Notes: generated from the letters alone by a model not told the origin. A stretch of DNA of 20,110 nucleotides from Ignavibacteriaceae bacterium (GCA_023231105.1 JALNWB010000062.1:1-20110); one strand, 5' to 3'; shown: positions 7,806 to 15,996, numbered from the stretch's first letter. Program-made: numbers and translations.

Positions 7806-9167
7806 ATGTTTATAGACACTCACGCGCATCTCTTTTATCCTAACTATCAGGATGATTTAGATAAAGTTCTTCAAAATGCCAAAGATGAAAAAATTGATTT
7901 CATTCTAATTCCGGCAACTGATTTACCAACTTCAGCTAAAGTAATTGAATTGATTGGTAAATACGAAATGCTTTACGGCAGCGTCGGTATCCATCCGCAC
8001 GATACAAAAGACTGGAATGACGATTGTCTTTTGCAATTAAAAGAGCTGGCGTCGCATAAAAAAGTTGTTGCAATCGGAGAAATCGGGCTCGATTATTTTT
8101 ACGATTTTTCTCCAAAAGAAAAACAGATTAAAGCTTTCTGGAAACAACTTGAGCTTGCAATTACTTTGGATCTGCCGGTCATCATTCACAACCGTGAAGC
8201 TGATGAAGATGTTTTATCAATCGTTTCGGAATTTTCCAAACAAGGTTTGCGCGGGCAATTTCATTGCTTCAGCGGAAGTTTGAAAGACGCTCTTAAAATT
8301 ATTGAAATGAATTTTTATCTTTCTTTTACCGGCAATATTACTTTTAAAAAGACAGATGACCTTCGTGCCATCGCTTCACAAATTCAACTTCATCATTTAC
8401 TGCTTGAAACTGATTCGCCATTTATGACTCCCGTTCCGCACCGCGGAAAAAGAAACGAACCGGCAAACATTCCGTTAATTGCACAAAAACTTGCAGAGCT
8501 TCATAATGTTACTACTGAAGATGTAGGGCGTATAACTTCTTTTAATACATTTAAACTTTTTGGCATCGGTAAAAAAGCCGGAACAAGTTTTACGTATAAA
8601 CTTGGCAACTCTCTTTACATCAACATTACAAACCGGTGTAATGCAAGTTGTTATTTTTGCGACAAAGACGGCGATGCGGTAATCAACGGATACAATTTAC
8701 GAATGGGAAAAAGCGATGAACCGCCGGCAGAAATTTATATCAACGAAATCGGCGACCCGAAGCAATTTGATGAAATAGTTTTTTGCGGTTACGGCGAACC
8801 GACAATCCGTTTTGATGTAGTAAAGCAAATTGCAAAATACGTGAAAGAAAACGGCGGCAGAACACGGCTGAATACTAACGGTCACGGAAATGTTATTAAC
8901 AAAAGAAATATTGTTCCGGAACTTGCAAACCTTATTGATATTGTCTCGATCAGCTTGAATTCATCGGATGAAAATCAATATGCCGAAATGATGAAAGTTG
9001 GTAAAAACTATTTCGCCGAGATGAAAAATTTCGCCTTGCAGGCGAAAGCTTTTGTTGAAAAAGTTGTGCTTACTGTTGTTTCCATCGATGAAGTTGAAAT
9101 TGAAAAAGCCAGGAAACTTGTAGAGGAAGAAATTGGAGTTGAATTTAGAATAAGGAAATATTTTTAA
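7806..9167 (+). CDS. TatD-family metal-dependent hydrolase fused to a TatD-associated radical SAM domain
   Basis: One 453-residue reading frame carries two enzymes. Residues 1 to about 254 form a complete TatD-type TIM barrel: the metal-binding pair H6 and H8 (DTHAH), E92 (GEIGLD), H128 (IIHNRE), H153 (FHCFSG) and D203 (LLETDSP). TatD proteins are 3'-5' nucleases or other metal hydrolases. From about 265 a compact radical SAM domain begins. Its 4Fe-4S motif is C278-x3-C282-x2-C285 (CNASCYFC), a GYGEP motif lies at 328-332, and SISLNSSD follows near 381. This second part resembles the small radical SAM family known to be encoded beside or fused to TatD, whose reaction is unknown. The linker is short and the frame is uninterrupted. 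The dacB start shares one base with its stop. The TatD half is secure; the combined function is unassigned. Confidence 0.9.
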   Translation: MFIDTHAHLFYPNYQDDLDKVLQNAKDEKIDFILIPATDLPTSAKVIELIGKYEMLYGSVGIHPHDTKDWNDDCLLQLKELASHKKVVAIGEIGLDYFYDFSPKEKQIKAFWKQLELAITLDLPVIIHNREADEDVLSIVSEFSKQGLRGQFHCFSGSLKDALKIIEMNFYLSFTGNITFKKTDDLRAIASQIQLHHLLLETDSPFMTPVPHRGKRNEPANIPLIAQKLAELHNVTTEDVGRITSFNTFKLFGIGKKAGTSFTYKLGNSLYINITNRCNASCYFCDKDGDAVINGYNLRMGKSDEPPAEIYINEIGDPKQFDEIVFCGYGEPTIRFDVVKQIAKYVKENGGRTRLNTNGHGNVINKRNIVPELANLIDIVSISLNSSDENQYAEMMKVGKNYFAEMKNFALQAKAFVEKVVLTVVSIDEVEIEKARKLVEEEIGVEFRIRKYF

Positions 9168-10588
9168 TGATTACTAAAAAAGTTTTACTCGCCGTTTTTT
9201 TCTTAAATCTTTTTCTTCCCGCCCAAGTATCCAACGACAATCTAAAAATAAAATTAGATAGCTTAACAACTTCCTCTTTTTTTGACACTGCCTCTGTTTC
9301 GATTGACGTCTTTGATCTCACTGCAAATAATATTTTGTATCAAAAAAATAATAAGCTGCTTATGCATCCCGCTTCAAATATGAAAGTTCTCACCACGTCA
9401 GCGGCATTGCTTTTCCTCGAAAAGGATTTTGCATTTGAGACTTCTCTTTACCATGATGGAATCGTAATCGATTCAACTTTGTATGGCAATTTGTATTTTG
9501 TCGGTGGTTGTGATCCCGATTTTACTTCAACCGATCTGCGAGTATTAATTTCATCGATTAAAGATTTAGGACTCAACCGGATCCAAGGAAATATTTACGG
9601 TGATGTTTCCATGTTAGACTCCCTTTTCTGGGGAGACGGTTGGATGTGGAATGACGATCCGTCAACCGATTTTCCTTATCTCACACCGCTTACAATCAAT
9701 GATAATGCGGTTAAAGTCCATATCTTCTCAACAGAAGTTAACAGAATACCGAAAGTAACTGTTGAACCGGCAACAAATTTTTTCAAGATTGAAAATGCTG
9801 CAAAGACCGTTATTGGATTACGAACTTCACTTGAAATTACAAGAGATTTTGTTCATCGGAAAAACGATATAATTGTAAAAGGTAGTATTAATCAAAGTGA
9901 TTCAATCTATAATGATGAAATAAATGTAGTCTATCCCGATAAATATTTCTTAACTCTGGCAAATGAAGAAATTGAAAAGTTGGGAATTTCATTTGTTGGA
10001 ACAATCGATATTTCTCCTTTGCCAAAAGATGCGAAACATCTTTTTACAGTTAAAAGAAAATTTACCGATGTAATCACCAACCTAAATAAGCAAAGCGATA
10101 ACCTAAGCGCCGAAATGACACTTCGCGCTTTGGCATTCAAGTTTTATGGCAAACCAGCAACGGCTGAAAATGGAGTTCGTCTAGTCGATAGTTTGATTGC
10201 AATTGCCGGAATGAATCCGCGTAATTACCGCATTGTAGATGGAAGCGGAGTTTCTCATTACAACCTGGTTTCAACTGAATTGTTAAACGCGGTTTTAAAA
10301 TATTTTTATCTGCATCAAACCGAATTATATAAAACGCTGTCGCAATCTTTTCCTTTAGCCGGAGTTGACGGAACACTGAAAAGAAGAATGAAGAACACCT
10401 TAGCAGAAAATAATGTGAGAGCGAAAACTGGCACCATTAGTGGCGTTTCTTCCCTTTCCGGTTACGTTACCACTAAAAGTAAACATCAACTTTCATTTTC
10501 GCTAATGATACAAAATCATGTTAGGAAAACATACCGCGCAGTTTATTTTTTAGATAAGATCTGCTCTCTTCTTGCTGAACTGGAATAG
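9167..10588 (+). CDS. dacB: D-alanyl-D-alanine carboxypeptidase/endopeptidase, PBP4 family (peptidase S13)
   Basis: A periplasmic penicillin-binding protein that removes terminal D-Ala from peptidoglycan stems and cleaves cross-links. The 473-residue protein starts with a signal peptide (1 to about 20: two lysines, then a hydrophobic core ending near PAQ). The three active-site motifs are all present: SNMK at 70-73 with nucleophile S70, SDN at 310-312 and KTG at 420-422. The long insertion between the first two motifs is typical of class C PBPs of the DacB type. VDGSGVSHYNLVS (357-369) is another S13 hallmark. The ATG shares one base with the preceding stop (TAATG), and menH follows two bases after its stop. 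A cell-wall gene in a run of menaquinone genes is probably only co-transcription. Confidence 0.94.
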   Translation: MITKKVLLAVFFLNLFLPAQVSNDNLKIKLDSLTTSSFFDTASVSIDVFDLTANNILYQKNNKLLMHPASNMKVLTTSAALLFLEKDFAFETSLYHDGIVIDSTLYGNLYFVGGCDPDFTSTDLRVLISSIKDLGLNRIQGNIYGDVSMLDSLFWGDGWMWNDDPSTDFPYLTPLTINDNAVKVHIFSTEVNRIPKVTVEPATNFFKIENAAKTVIGLRTSLEITRDFVHRKNDIIVKGSINQSDSIYNDEINVVYPDKYFLTLANEEIEKLGISFVGTIDISPLPKDAKHLFTVKRKFTDVITNLNKQSDNLSAEMTLRALAFKFYGKPATAENGVRLVDSLIAIAGMNPRNYRIVDGSGVSHYNLVSTELLNAVLKYFYLHQTELYKTLSQSFPLAGVDGTLKRRMKNTLAENNVRAKTGTISGVSSLSGYVTTKSKHQLSFSLMIQNHVRKTYRAVYFLDKICSLLAELE

Positions 10589-10590
10589 TT

Positions 10591-11421
10591 ATGCTTCATT
10601 CAATAAACGGAATTTCCATCTTCATCAAGAAAAATTTTCGGAAATTTAATCCGGATAGACAATCGGTTTTGTTTCTTCACGGTTTCGGAGGTTCATCAAA
10701 CGATTGGGATGAAATCATTTCTCTCCTTGGTTCAGAATTTCAACTCATTGCAATTGATCTACCTGGATTCGGAAAAAGCAGCAAACCAAGAACTGATAAA
10801 TTCTATCAAACTGATTTTCTTGTTCAGTTGATTGATGAAATTTTGTGTGAACTAAAGTTAGTTGAGGTCGTTCTCGCCGGTTATTCAATGGGTGGAAGGC
10901 TTGCTTTAAAGTTTGCTCATAAGCATCCAAGAAAAGTGAAAGCGTTAATTTTAGAAAGTTCTTCACCGGGGATTAAAACTAAATCGGAACGACAATTAAG
11001 AATTAAAAGCGATGCTGAATTAATATCCTTTATCAATAAAAATTCTTTAAAAGACTTTTTTACCTTCTGGCAAAACTTACCGTTATTTGCTTCTCAAAAA
11101 AATCTTCCGATAAAAAAGCAACGATCAATTCTATTAAATAAAATAAATGCTGATTCAAAAATCGGATTAACAAACTCGTTGAAAAATTTTGGTCAAGGAG
11201 AAATGGAAAACCTTTGGAACAAACTTTCAGAGATCAAGATTCCAACCTTGCTGCTTACAGGTGCTTTAGATACTAAATATTCTGCAATTCAACTTGCGAT
11301 GAATAAACTTCTTCCAAATTCTTCTCACAAAATAATTGGAGATGCAGGGCATAATCTCCATCTGGAAAAACCTGAGGTTTTCGTAAATTTGGTAAGAGAA
11401 TTTCTACAAACTTTAAAATGA
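10591..11421 (+). CDS. menH: 2-succinyl-6-hydroxy-2,4-cyclohexadiene-1-carboxylate synthase (alpha/beta hydrolase)
   Basis: MenH eliminates pyruvate from SEPHCHC to give SHCHC in menaquinone synthesis. The 276-residue protein has the alpha/beta hydrolase layout: oxyanion-hole HGFGGSSNDW (30-39), IDLPGFGKS (55-63), the nucleophile elbow AGYSMGG with S99, the acid D227 (LLTGALD) and the base H254 (GDAGHNLHLE). Features specific to MenH rather than a generic hydrolase are GYSMGGRLAL, ESSSPGIKT after it, and FTFWQNLPLFASQK in the lid. Its position directly before menB supports the call. Two bases separate it from the dacB stop. Confidence 0.88.
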   Translation: MLHSINGISIFIKKNFRKFNPDRQSVLFLHGFGGSSNDWDEIISLLGSEFQLIAIDLPGFGKSSKPRTDKFYQTDFLVQLIDEILCELKLVEVVLAGYSMGGRLALKFAHKHPRKVKALILESSSPGIKTKSERQLRIKSDAELISFINKNSLKDFFTFWQNLPLFASQKNLPIKKQRSILLNKINADSKIGLTNSLKNFGQGEMENLWNKLSEIKIPTLLLTGALDTKYSAIQLAMNKLLPNSSHKIIGDAGHNLHLEKPEVFVNLVREFLQTLK

Positions 11422-11444
11422 TAAAACTATAAAACGGATTTTCA

Positions 11445-12278
11445 ATGAAATTTAATTGGATTAAAGCCAAAGACTATAAAGATATTATTTACGAAAAGAT
11501 GGACGGCATCGCAAAAATTACAATCAACCGACCGGAAGTTCGTAACGCGTTTCGTCCCGAGACTGTAATTGAAATGTTCGATGCATTTACCGATGCACGC
11601 GAAGATCAATCAATAGGTGTTGTGCTATTAACCGGCGCGGGACCAGCCGATGACGGTAAGTACGCTTTTTGTTCCGGTGGTGATCAAAGAATACGTGGAG
11701 ACCAAGGATATATTGGCGGTGACGGCGTGCCCAGACTGAACGTTCTCGATCTTCAAAAATTAATTCGAAGCATTCCCAAACCGGTTATCGCATTGGTCGC
11801 AGGTTATGCAATTGGTGGTGGACATGTTTTACATGTTGTTTGCGATTTAACTATCGCAGCCGACAACGCTATCTTCGGACAAACCGGTCCTAAGGTTGGC
11901 AGCTTTGACGGCGGCTTTGGTGCAAGTTATTTAGCACGGCTCGTCGGACAAAAACGTGCACGCGAAATCTGGTTTTTGTGCCGTCAATACAATGCCACCG
12001 AAGCTTATGAAATGGGATTGGTAAATAAAGTTGTTCCCATCGATCAGCTTGAAGCTGAAGGAATTCGATGGGCAAATGAAATTTTAGAGATGAGCCCTCT
12101 TTCACTTCGATTGTTAAAATCTGCTTTTAATGCTGAACTTGACGGACAGCAAGGAATTCAAGAACTGGCAGGAAATGCTACACTGCTTTATTATATGACG
12201 GAAGAAGCGCAGGAAGGAAAGAAAGCTTATTTAGAAAAACGTAAACCTAACTTCAACAAATTTCCAAAGCTTCCATGA
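11445..12278 (+). CDS. menB: 1,4-dihydroxy-2-naphthoyl-CoA synthase
   Basis: MenB closes the second ring of the naphthoquinone, converting o-succinylbenzoyl-CoA to 1,4-dihydroxy-2-naphthoyl-CoA. The protein (277 residues) belongs to the crotonase fold. NRPEVRNAFRP (28-37), the CSGGDQRIRGDQG loop (76-88), the oxyanion-hole region AGYAIGGGHVLH (119-130) and GQTGPKVGSFDGG (145-157) are all MenB-specific. Glycine in the QTG motif marks the bicarbonate-dependent type I enzyme of the E. coli kind; type II carries aspartate instead. The C-terminal EAQEGKKAYLEKRKP completes the active site in the hexamer. There is no clear Shine-Dalgarno in the 23-base gap after menH. The stop overlaps menA as ATGA. 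Confidence 0.97.
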   Translation: MKFNWIKAKDYKDIIYEKMDGIAKITINRPEVRNAFRPETVIEMFDAFTDAREDQSIGVVLLTGAGPADDGKYAFCSGGDQRIRGDQGYIGGDGVPRLNVLDLQKLIRSIPKPVIALVAGYAIGGGHVLHVVCDLTIAADNAIFGQTGPKVGSFDGGFGASYLARLVGQKRAREIWFLCRQYNATEAYEMGLVNKVVPIDQLEAEGIRWANEILEMSPLSLRLLKSAFNAELDGQQGIQELAGNATLLYYMTEEAQEGKKAYLEKRKPNFNKFPKLP

Positions 12279-13168
12279 TGGCTGAAAAAAAATATTCGAC
12301 TTTCGAAATTTGGTTTCTTGCAAGCCGACCAAAAACTTTATTTGCAGCTTTTGTGCCGGTCATTGTTGGCGCCTCCTTAGCTTTCGCAGAAGGGAAATTA
12401 AATCTATTCGCTTCAATCGTTGCGCTTTTCTGCTCAATTCTTTTTCAGGTTGGTGCAAATTTTACAAACGATCTATACGATTTTTTGAAAGGAGCCGATA
12501 CAGAAAAACGGATTGGTCCGTTGCGCGTTCTTAATGCAGGATTGGTTTCACCACTGCAAATGAAAATTGTTATCTTCTTCAACTTTGGTTTAGCTTTTCT
12601 ACTTGGACTTTATCTCGTGTATATCGGAGGCAATTTTATTTTGGTTATCGGATTACTTTCAATAATAGCTTCGCTTGCATATACTGCGGGTCCCTATCCG
12701 CTTGCCTATCATGGACTCGGTGAACTTTTTGTTTTTCTTTTTTTTGGTTTCGTAGGAACCGTCGGTACTTTTTTTGTTAACACGAAAGAAATATCTGCAA
12801 TCGCTTTTGTTGCTGCTATTCCGGTTGGAGCTCTAATTACGAATATTTTAGTTGTAAATAACTACCGCGATATAGAACAAGACAAAGCTGCCGGGAAAAA
12901 TACTTTAGCGGTAAAATTCGGAAAAAGTTTTTCGCGGTATGAATATTTGATGCTGCTCTTTTCTTCGTTTCTTGTTCCACTTTTAATATTTGTGAAATAT
13001 GATTTCCGCATCTGGATTTTTCTTCCCTACATCACATTTCCGCTTGCTTATAAATTGATCCTTTCAATTTTTAAACAAAACGGAACGCAATTAAATTCAA
13101 CGCTTGAATTGACAGCTAAGTTTTCTGCGTTATATGGACTCCTCTTTTCGCTTGGTTTTATTTTATGA
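12275..13168 (+). CDS. menA: 1,4-dihydroxy-2-naphthoate polyprenyltransferase
   Basis: MenA attaches the polyprenyl tail to 1,4-dihydroxy-2-naphthoate at the membrane, giving demethylmenaquinone. The protein of 297 residues is very hydrophobic, with about eight or nine membrane helices expected for the UbiA superfamily. The first aspartate-rich motif is NFTNDLYDFLKGAD (62-75), followed by the MenA-typical R84 in GPLRV. The second is NNYRDIEQDKAAGKNTLAVKFG (from 195). YTAGPYPLAYHGLGE (136-150) is also a MenA hallmark. Two starts are possible because the sequence is ATGATGG; the first gives the four-base overlap with menB. The stop in turn overlaps menE by four bases. The DHNA-CoA thioesterase that should act just before it is not in the window. 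Confidence 0.95.
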   Translation: MMAEKKYSTFEIWFLASRPKTLFAAFVPVIVGASLAFAEGKLNLFASIVALFCSILFQVGANFTNDLYDFLKGADTEKRIGPLRVLNAGLVSPLQMKIVIFFNFGLAFLLGLYLVYIGGNFILVIGLLSIIASLAYTAGPYPLAYHGLGELFVFLFFGFVGTVGTFFVNTKEISAIAFVAAIPVGALITNILVVNNYRDIEQDKAAGKNTLAVKFGKSFSRYEYLMLLFSSFLVPLLIFVKYDFRIWIFLPYITFPLAYKLILSIFKQNGTQLNSTLELTAKFSALYGLLFSLGFIL

Positions 13169-14691
13169 AACTCAAGGAGTTTTCAATTACTCCTTTTACA
13201 CACTTCAATAATTTCAACAAAAATAATTTTTTATTTGTTCATCATTCGTTGGTGGATAAATCTGAATTGTTTGATTTTTCCGTTCTAGGCGCGGTTGAAC
13301 GGTTGGGTGATTTCTTCATTTTCACTTACAAACAAGTTTCCGACATAACAAAGATAATTACCGGAGAAATGCTGGCAGAAGGATTGGTAAATCAGAAACT
13401 CGTTCCGATCTTAATGAGTAATCCATTTGATTTAATGCTAAGTGTAATCAGTTTGTGGCGCAACAACGCGGTTCCCGTTCCGCTTAATATTCATCTGCTT
13501 AAAAACGATTTAGAAGAGCAAATAAATTTTCTTAAAATTGAAAACATACTTTGTGAAACCAATTTTGTGAATGACTTCCCTTCGCAAAAAAAGTTTTCCT
13601 TTTCAAATATTCCTTTAACTAACTCGATATTATCGACAGGTTTCCAAGCTTCAGATACAACAGTATTATTGTTTACATCGGGTACAAGCGGTAAACCAAA
13701 AGCTGTTCCTTTGACTTTCGATAATTTGTTTGCTGCTTTCAACGCAGGATATTCGATCTTCAATTATTCGGAAGATGATTCATGGTATCTCAATCTCCCA
13801 CTTTATCATATCGGCGGGTTTTCAATTCTTGTGCGTGCAATTCTTGCCGGTTCAAGTATCATTCTTCCGGAGTCCAACGAATTAGATTCACTAAAAATTA
13901 ATTTGGAAATTGTGAAGCCAACTCTAATATCGCTCGTTCCAACTCAGTTAAAACGAATTTGTGAAAATGGTATTCGTCCGAATAAAGAATTGCACGCGGC
14001 ATTAATTGGCGGCGGTTTTTCAGATGAAACGATTCTTACACAAGCTGCAAATCTCGGATGGAATATTTATAAAGTTTACGGATCGACAGAAACATCTGCT
14101 TTCATAACCGCTTTGACTCCCGATGAAATTTTTCAAAAACCGAAATCCATCGGCAAACCTCTAAAGAACGTTGAGATAAAAATATTTGACAAACAGAGGA
14201 ATATTCTTCCCGCAAATGAAGTAGGCGAAATCGGAATTAAAGCTCCCTCAATTTTTAGAAGCTACTTAGATAACAAAACTGATTCAGATGCTGCTTTTTA
14301 TAACCGATATTATTTAACTGGCGATTACGGATTTTATGATACTGATGGTTATTTGTACTTAGAAAACCGAAGGACGGATTTGATTGTAAGCGGTGGAGAA
14401 AATATTTCTCCAAATGAAATTGAAAATATTATTTCCAAATTTCCAAACATTGATGAAGTTTGCGTTTTCGGGTTGCCTGATAAAGAATGGGGAGAAATAG
14501 TTGCAGCAGTGATAATTACAAAAAACAAAAGTGAAATTAATTTTTCCGAATTAAGAATTTTTCTGAAAGAAAAACTTTCCTCTTTCAAAGTGCCGAAGAA
14601 ATATTTTCAGGTGGAAGAATTACCAAAGTCGGCTATCGGAAAAATAAAGCGGTCGGAGGTAAAAAGAATTTTCATCTCATCTCATACTTAG
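13165..14691 (+). CDS. menE: o-Succinylbenzoate-CoA ligase
   Basis: MenE activates o-succinylbenzoate with ATP and CoA, making the MenB substrate. It is a 508-residue adenylate-forming enzyme of the ANL superfamily. Core motifs: the P-loop LLFTSGTSGKPKA (168-180), YGSTETSAF (about 303), LTGDYGFYDTDGYLY (about 392), the hinge region ENRRTDLIVSGGENI and the C-terminal lysine K493 in AIGKIKR. Substrate choice cannot be read directly from these motifs. The MenE call rests on the overlap with menA and the menH-menB-menA context. It is the last gene of the rightward run and overlaps the convergent sua5-type gene by 20 bases, with no terminator visible between them. Confidence 0.9.
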   Translation: MKLKEFSITPFTHFNNFNKNNFLFVHHSLVDKSELFDFSVLGAVERLGDFFIFTYKQVSDITKIITGEMLAEGLVNQKLVPILMSNPFDLMLSVISLWRNNAVPVPLNIHLLKNDLEEQINFLKIENILCETNFVNDFPSQKKFSFSNIPLTNSILSTGFQASDTTVLLFTSGTSGKPKAVPLTFDNLFAAFNAGYSIFNYSEDDSWYLNLPLYHIGGFSILVRAILAGSSIILPESNELDSLKINLEIVKPTLISLVPTQLKRICENGIRPNKELHAALIGGGFSDETILTQAANLGWNIYKVYGSTETSAFITALTPDEIFQKPKSIGKPLKNVEIKIFDKQRNILPANEVGEIGIKAPSIFRSYLDNKTDSDAAFYNRYYLTGDYGFYDTDGYLYLENRRTDLIVSGGENISPNEIENIISKFPNIDEVCVFGLPDKEWGEIVAAVIITKNKSEINFSELRIFLKEKLSSFKVPKKYFQVEELPKSAIGKIKRSEVKRIFISSHT

Positions 14692-15640
14692 CAACAGCCT
14701 TTTGAATGCGATCCATCAAGGCTACGCCAAGTCCTTCGAGAGGAAAAGGTTCAATTAAAATGCAGTCGAGTTGCAAGTCATCCAATTTGTGAAGAGTAGA
14801 AAATAGATTTGCAGCGGCTTCGCTAAGCGATCCGTTATTCGATAAAATTATTTCCTTTTCAAAATTGAATTTCGAATCATTCCCTTTAAAAAAAATCGCA
14901 CCTATTTTCTCATCTTTATGTTTTTCAATATTTTCAACAGTAAGCATCAAAATTGGAGTTTGAGGAGAATAGTGAAAAGCAAGTTGCCCCGGTGCATTTG
15001 GATGCTCAGATCTTTTTGGAAATAGTTTAATTTCTCCAATTATTTCTCTAATAGATTCTAAAGGAATAGCTCCGGGACGCAATAACGTAACATCATCATT
15101 TTCAATTAAAAGAATAGTTGATTCAATACCGATGCTGCATTTTCCGCCATCCAGTATCATATCAATTTTATCACCAAGTTGTTTTTGCACATGTCCGGCG
15201 CGCGTTGGACTTAATTGTCCAAAAAGATTTGCGCTTGGTGCGGCGATCGGTGTATCGCTCTCTTTTATCAATTCTAATGCAATTAAATTATCCGGCATAC
15301 GAACGGCGACAGTATCTAATCCGGCTGTTACAATCTCAGGAACATTAGTTTTTTTGGGTAAAACCAACGTTAATGGACCGGGCCAAAATTCTTCGATCAG
15401 ATCATGCACTTTATCACCGGGAATTTCACAGACAGTATTAAGGCGGTCTATGTTTTCGATATGTAAAATCAACGGATTAAAGGTAGGACGATTTTTTACT
15501 TCAAATATTTTAGCCACAGCAACAGAATTCAATCCATCAGCTCCAAGACCATAAACAGTTTCAGTCGGGAAGGCAACCAATCCCCCTTTACGGATTATTT
15601 CTGCCGCGATTTTTATTTGATCTCTGATTTTCTCGTTCAT
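14672..15640 (-). CDS. L-threonylcarbamoyladenylate synthase, Sua5 type
   Basis: This enzyme makes threonylcarbamoyl-AMP from threonine, bicarbonate and ATP, the first step of the t6A37 modification of tRNAs that read ANN codons. The 322 residues hold two parts. The YrdC domain (about 1-200) shows GGLVAFPTETVYGLGADG, the nucleotide-site NRPTFNPLI and LRPGAIPLESI. The Sua5 C-terminal domain is marked by APGQLAFHYSPQTPI and GLGVALMDRIQKA. Having both parts makes it the long Sua5 form, not the short TsaC/YrdC. It is a single-gene leftward unit. Its 3' end overlaps menE by 20 bases. Confidence 0.95.
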   Translation of the reverse strand: MNEKIRDQIKIAAEIIRKGGLVAFPTETVYGLGADGLNSVAVAKIFEVKNRPTFNPLILHIENIDRLNTVCEIPGDKVHDLIEEFWPGPLTLVLPKKTNVPEIVTAGLDTVAVRMPDNLIALELIKESDTPIAAPSANLFGQLSPTRAGHVQKQLGDKIDMILDGGKCSIGIESTILLIENDDVTLLRPGAIPLESIREIIGEIKLFPKRSEHPNAPGQLAFHYSPQTPILMLTVENIEKHKDEKIGAIFFKGNDSKFNFEKEIILSNNGSLSEAAANLFSTLHKLDDLQLDCILIEPFPLEGLGVALMDRIQKAVAKYEMR

Positions 15641-15662
15641 AATTCAATAGATTATTCCTGTA

Positions 15663-15691
15663 AATATACTTACTTATAACGGTTGTTTCAT
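15663..15691 (-). promoter_or_regulatory. Putative promoter of the sua5-type gene
   Basis: On the minus strand ATGAAA (four of six against TTGACA), a 17-base spacer and TATATT (five of six against TATAAT) continue as TATATTTA, the octamer also seen upstream of hrcA and the pilM-like gene. The -10 box lies 22 bases before the ATG. Confidence 0.35.
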
Positions 15692-15789
15692 AGCGTGGAA
15701 AAAGTAAAAATGAAGTTGTTGACTTTGATACTTGGAAAGTGAATTTTTGAGTTAGGAAATATTTTGATTTGTTACTTTACTATTTATGA

Positions 15790-15794
15790 AAGGA
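15790..15794 (+). promoter_or_regulatory. Ribosome binding site of the CPXCG-like gene
   Basis: AAGGA stands seven bases before the ATG at 15802. It supports this small gene being translated and selects this start over the out-of-frame ATG at 15786. Confidence 0.7.
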
Positions 15795-15801
15795 AGATTT
15801 C

Positions 15802-15996
15802 ATGCAAGTTGAAGAGGATCTGGTATGGCTTTGCCAGTATTGCGGTATTCATAATACGGTTGATGTTGACTTAACCATCAACGGCAAACAGGATTTTGTT
15901 GAAGATTGCCGTATCTGCTGCAGACCGAACCGAATAATTGTTCAGATAGATCAAGAAGAAAATATTACCATCGAATCAAGGTATATTGATGAATAA
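15802..15996 (+). CDS. Small CPXCG-motif cysteine-rich protein, function unknown
   Basis: A 64-residue acidic protein. The first cysteine pair is CQYCG (11-15), followed by HNTVDVDLT. The second region, DCRICCRPNRI, is the conserved C-terminal signature of the CPXCG cysteine-rich family. Two Cys-x2-Cys knuckles suggest a single bound zinc. The usual proline of the first motif is glutamine here (CQYCG rather than CPYCG). It has its own good ribosome binding site, so it is a real gene despite its size. The biological role of the family is not known to me. It stands alone, running tail-to-tail with ftsZ across a 46-base gap. Confidence 0.85.
   Translation: MQVEEDLVWLCQYCGIHNTVDVDLTINGKQDFVEDCRICCRPNRIIVQIDQEENITIESRYIDE

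Larger units (their letters stand above)
15641..15801. other. Divergent intergenic region between the sua5-type gene and the CPXCG-like gene
   Basis: The 161-base AT-rich gap lies between two outward-facing genes. The left side holds a putative leftward promoter, the right end a good ribosome binding site. A TTGACT at about 15720 could be a -35 box for the rightward gene, but no convincing -10 stands 16-18 bases after it. No RNA gene or repeat is visible. Confidence 0.5.

Noticed and set aside
8550..8610. A frameshift or merged-gene artefact between the TatD and radical SAM parts
   Set aside because: The codons stay in one frame across the linker, there is no stop or internal start with a ribosome binding site, and both domains are known to be linked in other genomes.
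15132..15554. A 140-codon rightward open frame inside the sua5-type gene
   Set aside because: It lies wholly antisense to a gene with clear YrdC/Sua5 motifs, its translation has no recognisable domain, and no ribosome binding site supports it.
15710..15742. A 10-codon open frame (MKLLTLILGK) in the gap before the CPXCG-like gene
   Set aside because: It is too short to judge, has no ribosome binding site, and nothing indicates a leader peptide or attenuator after it.
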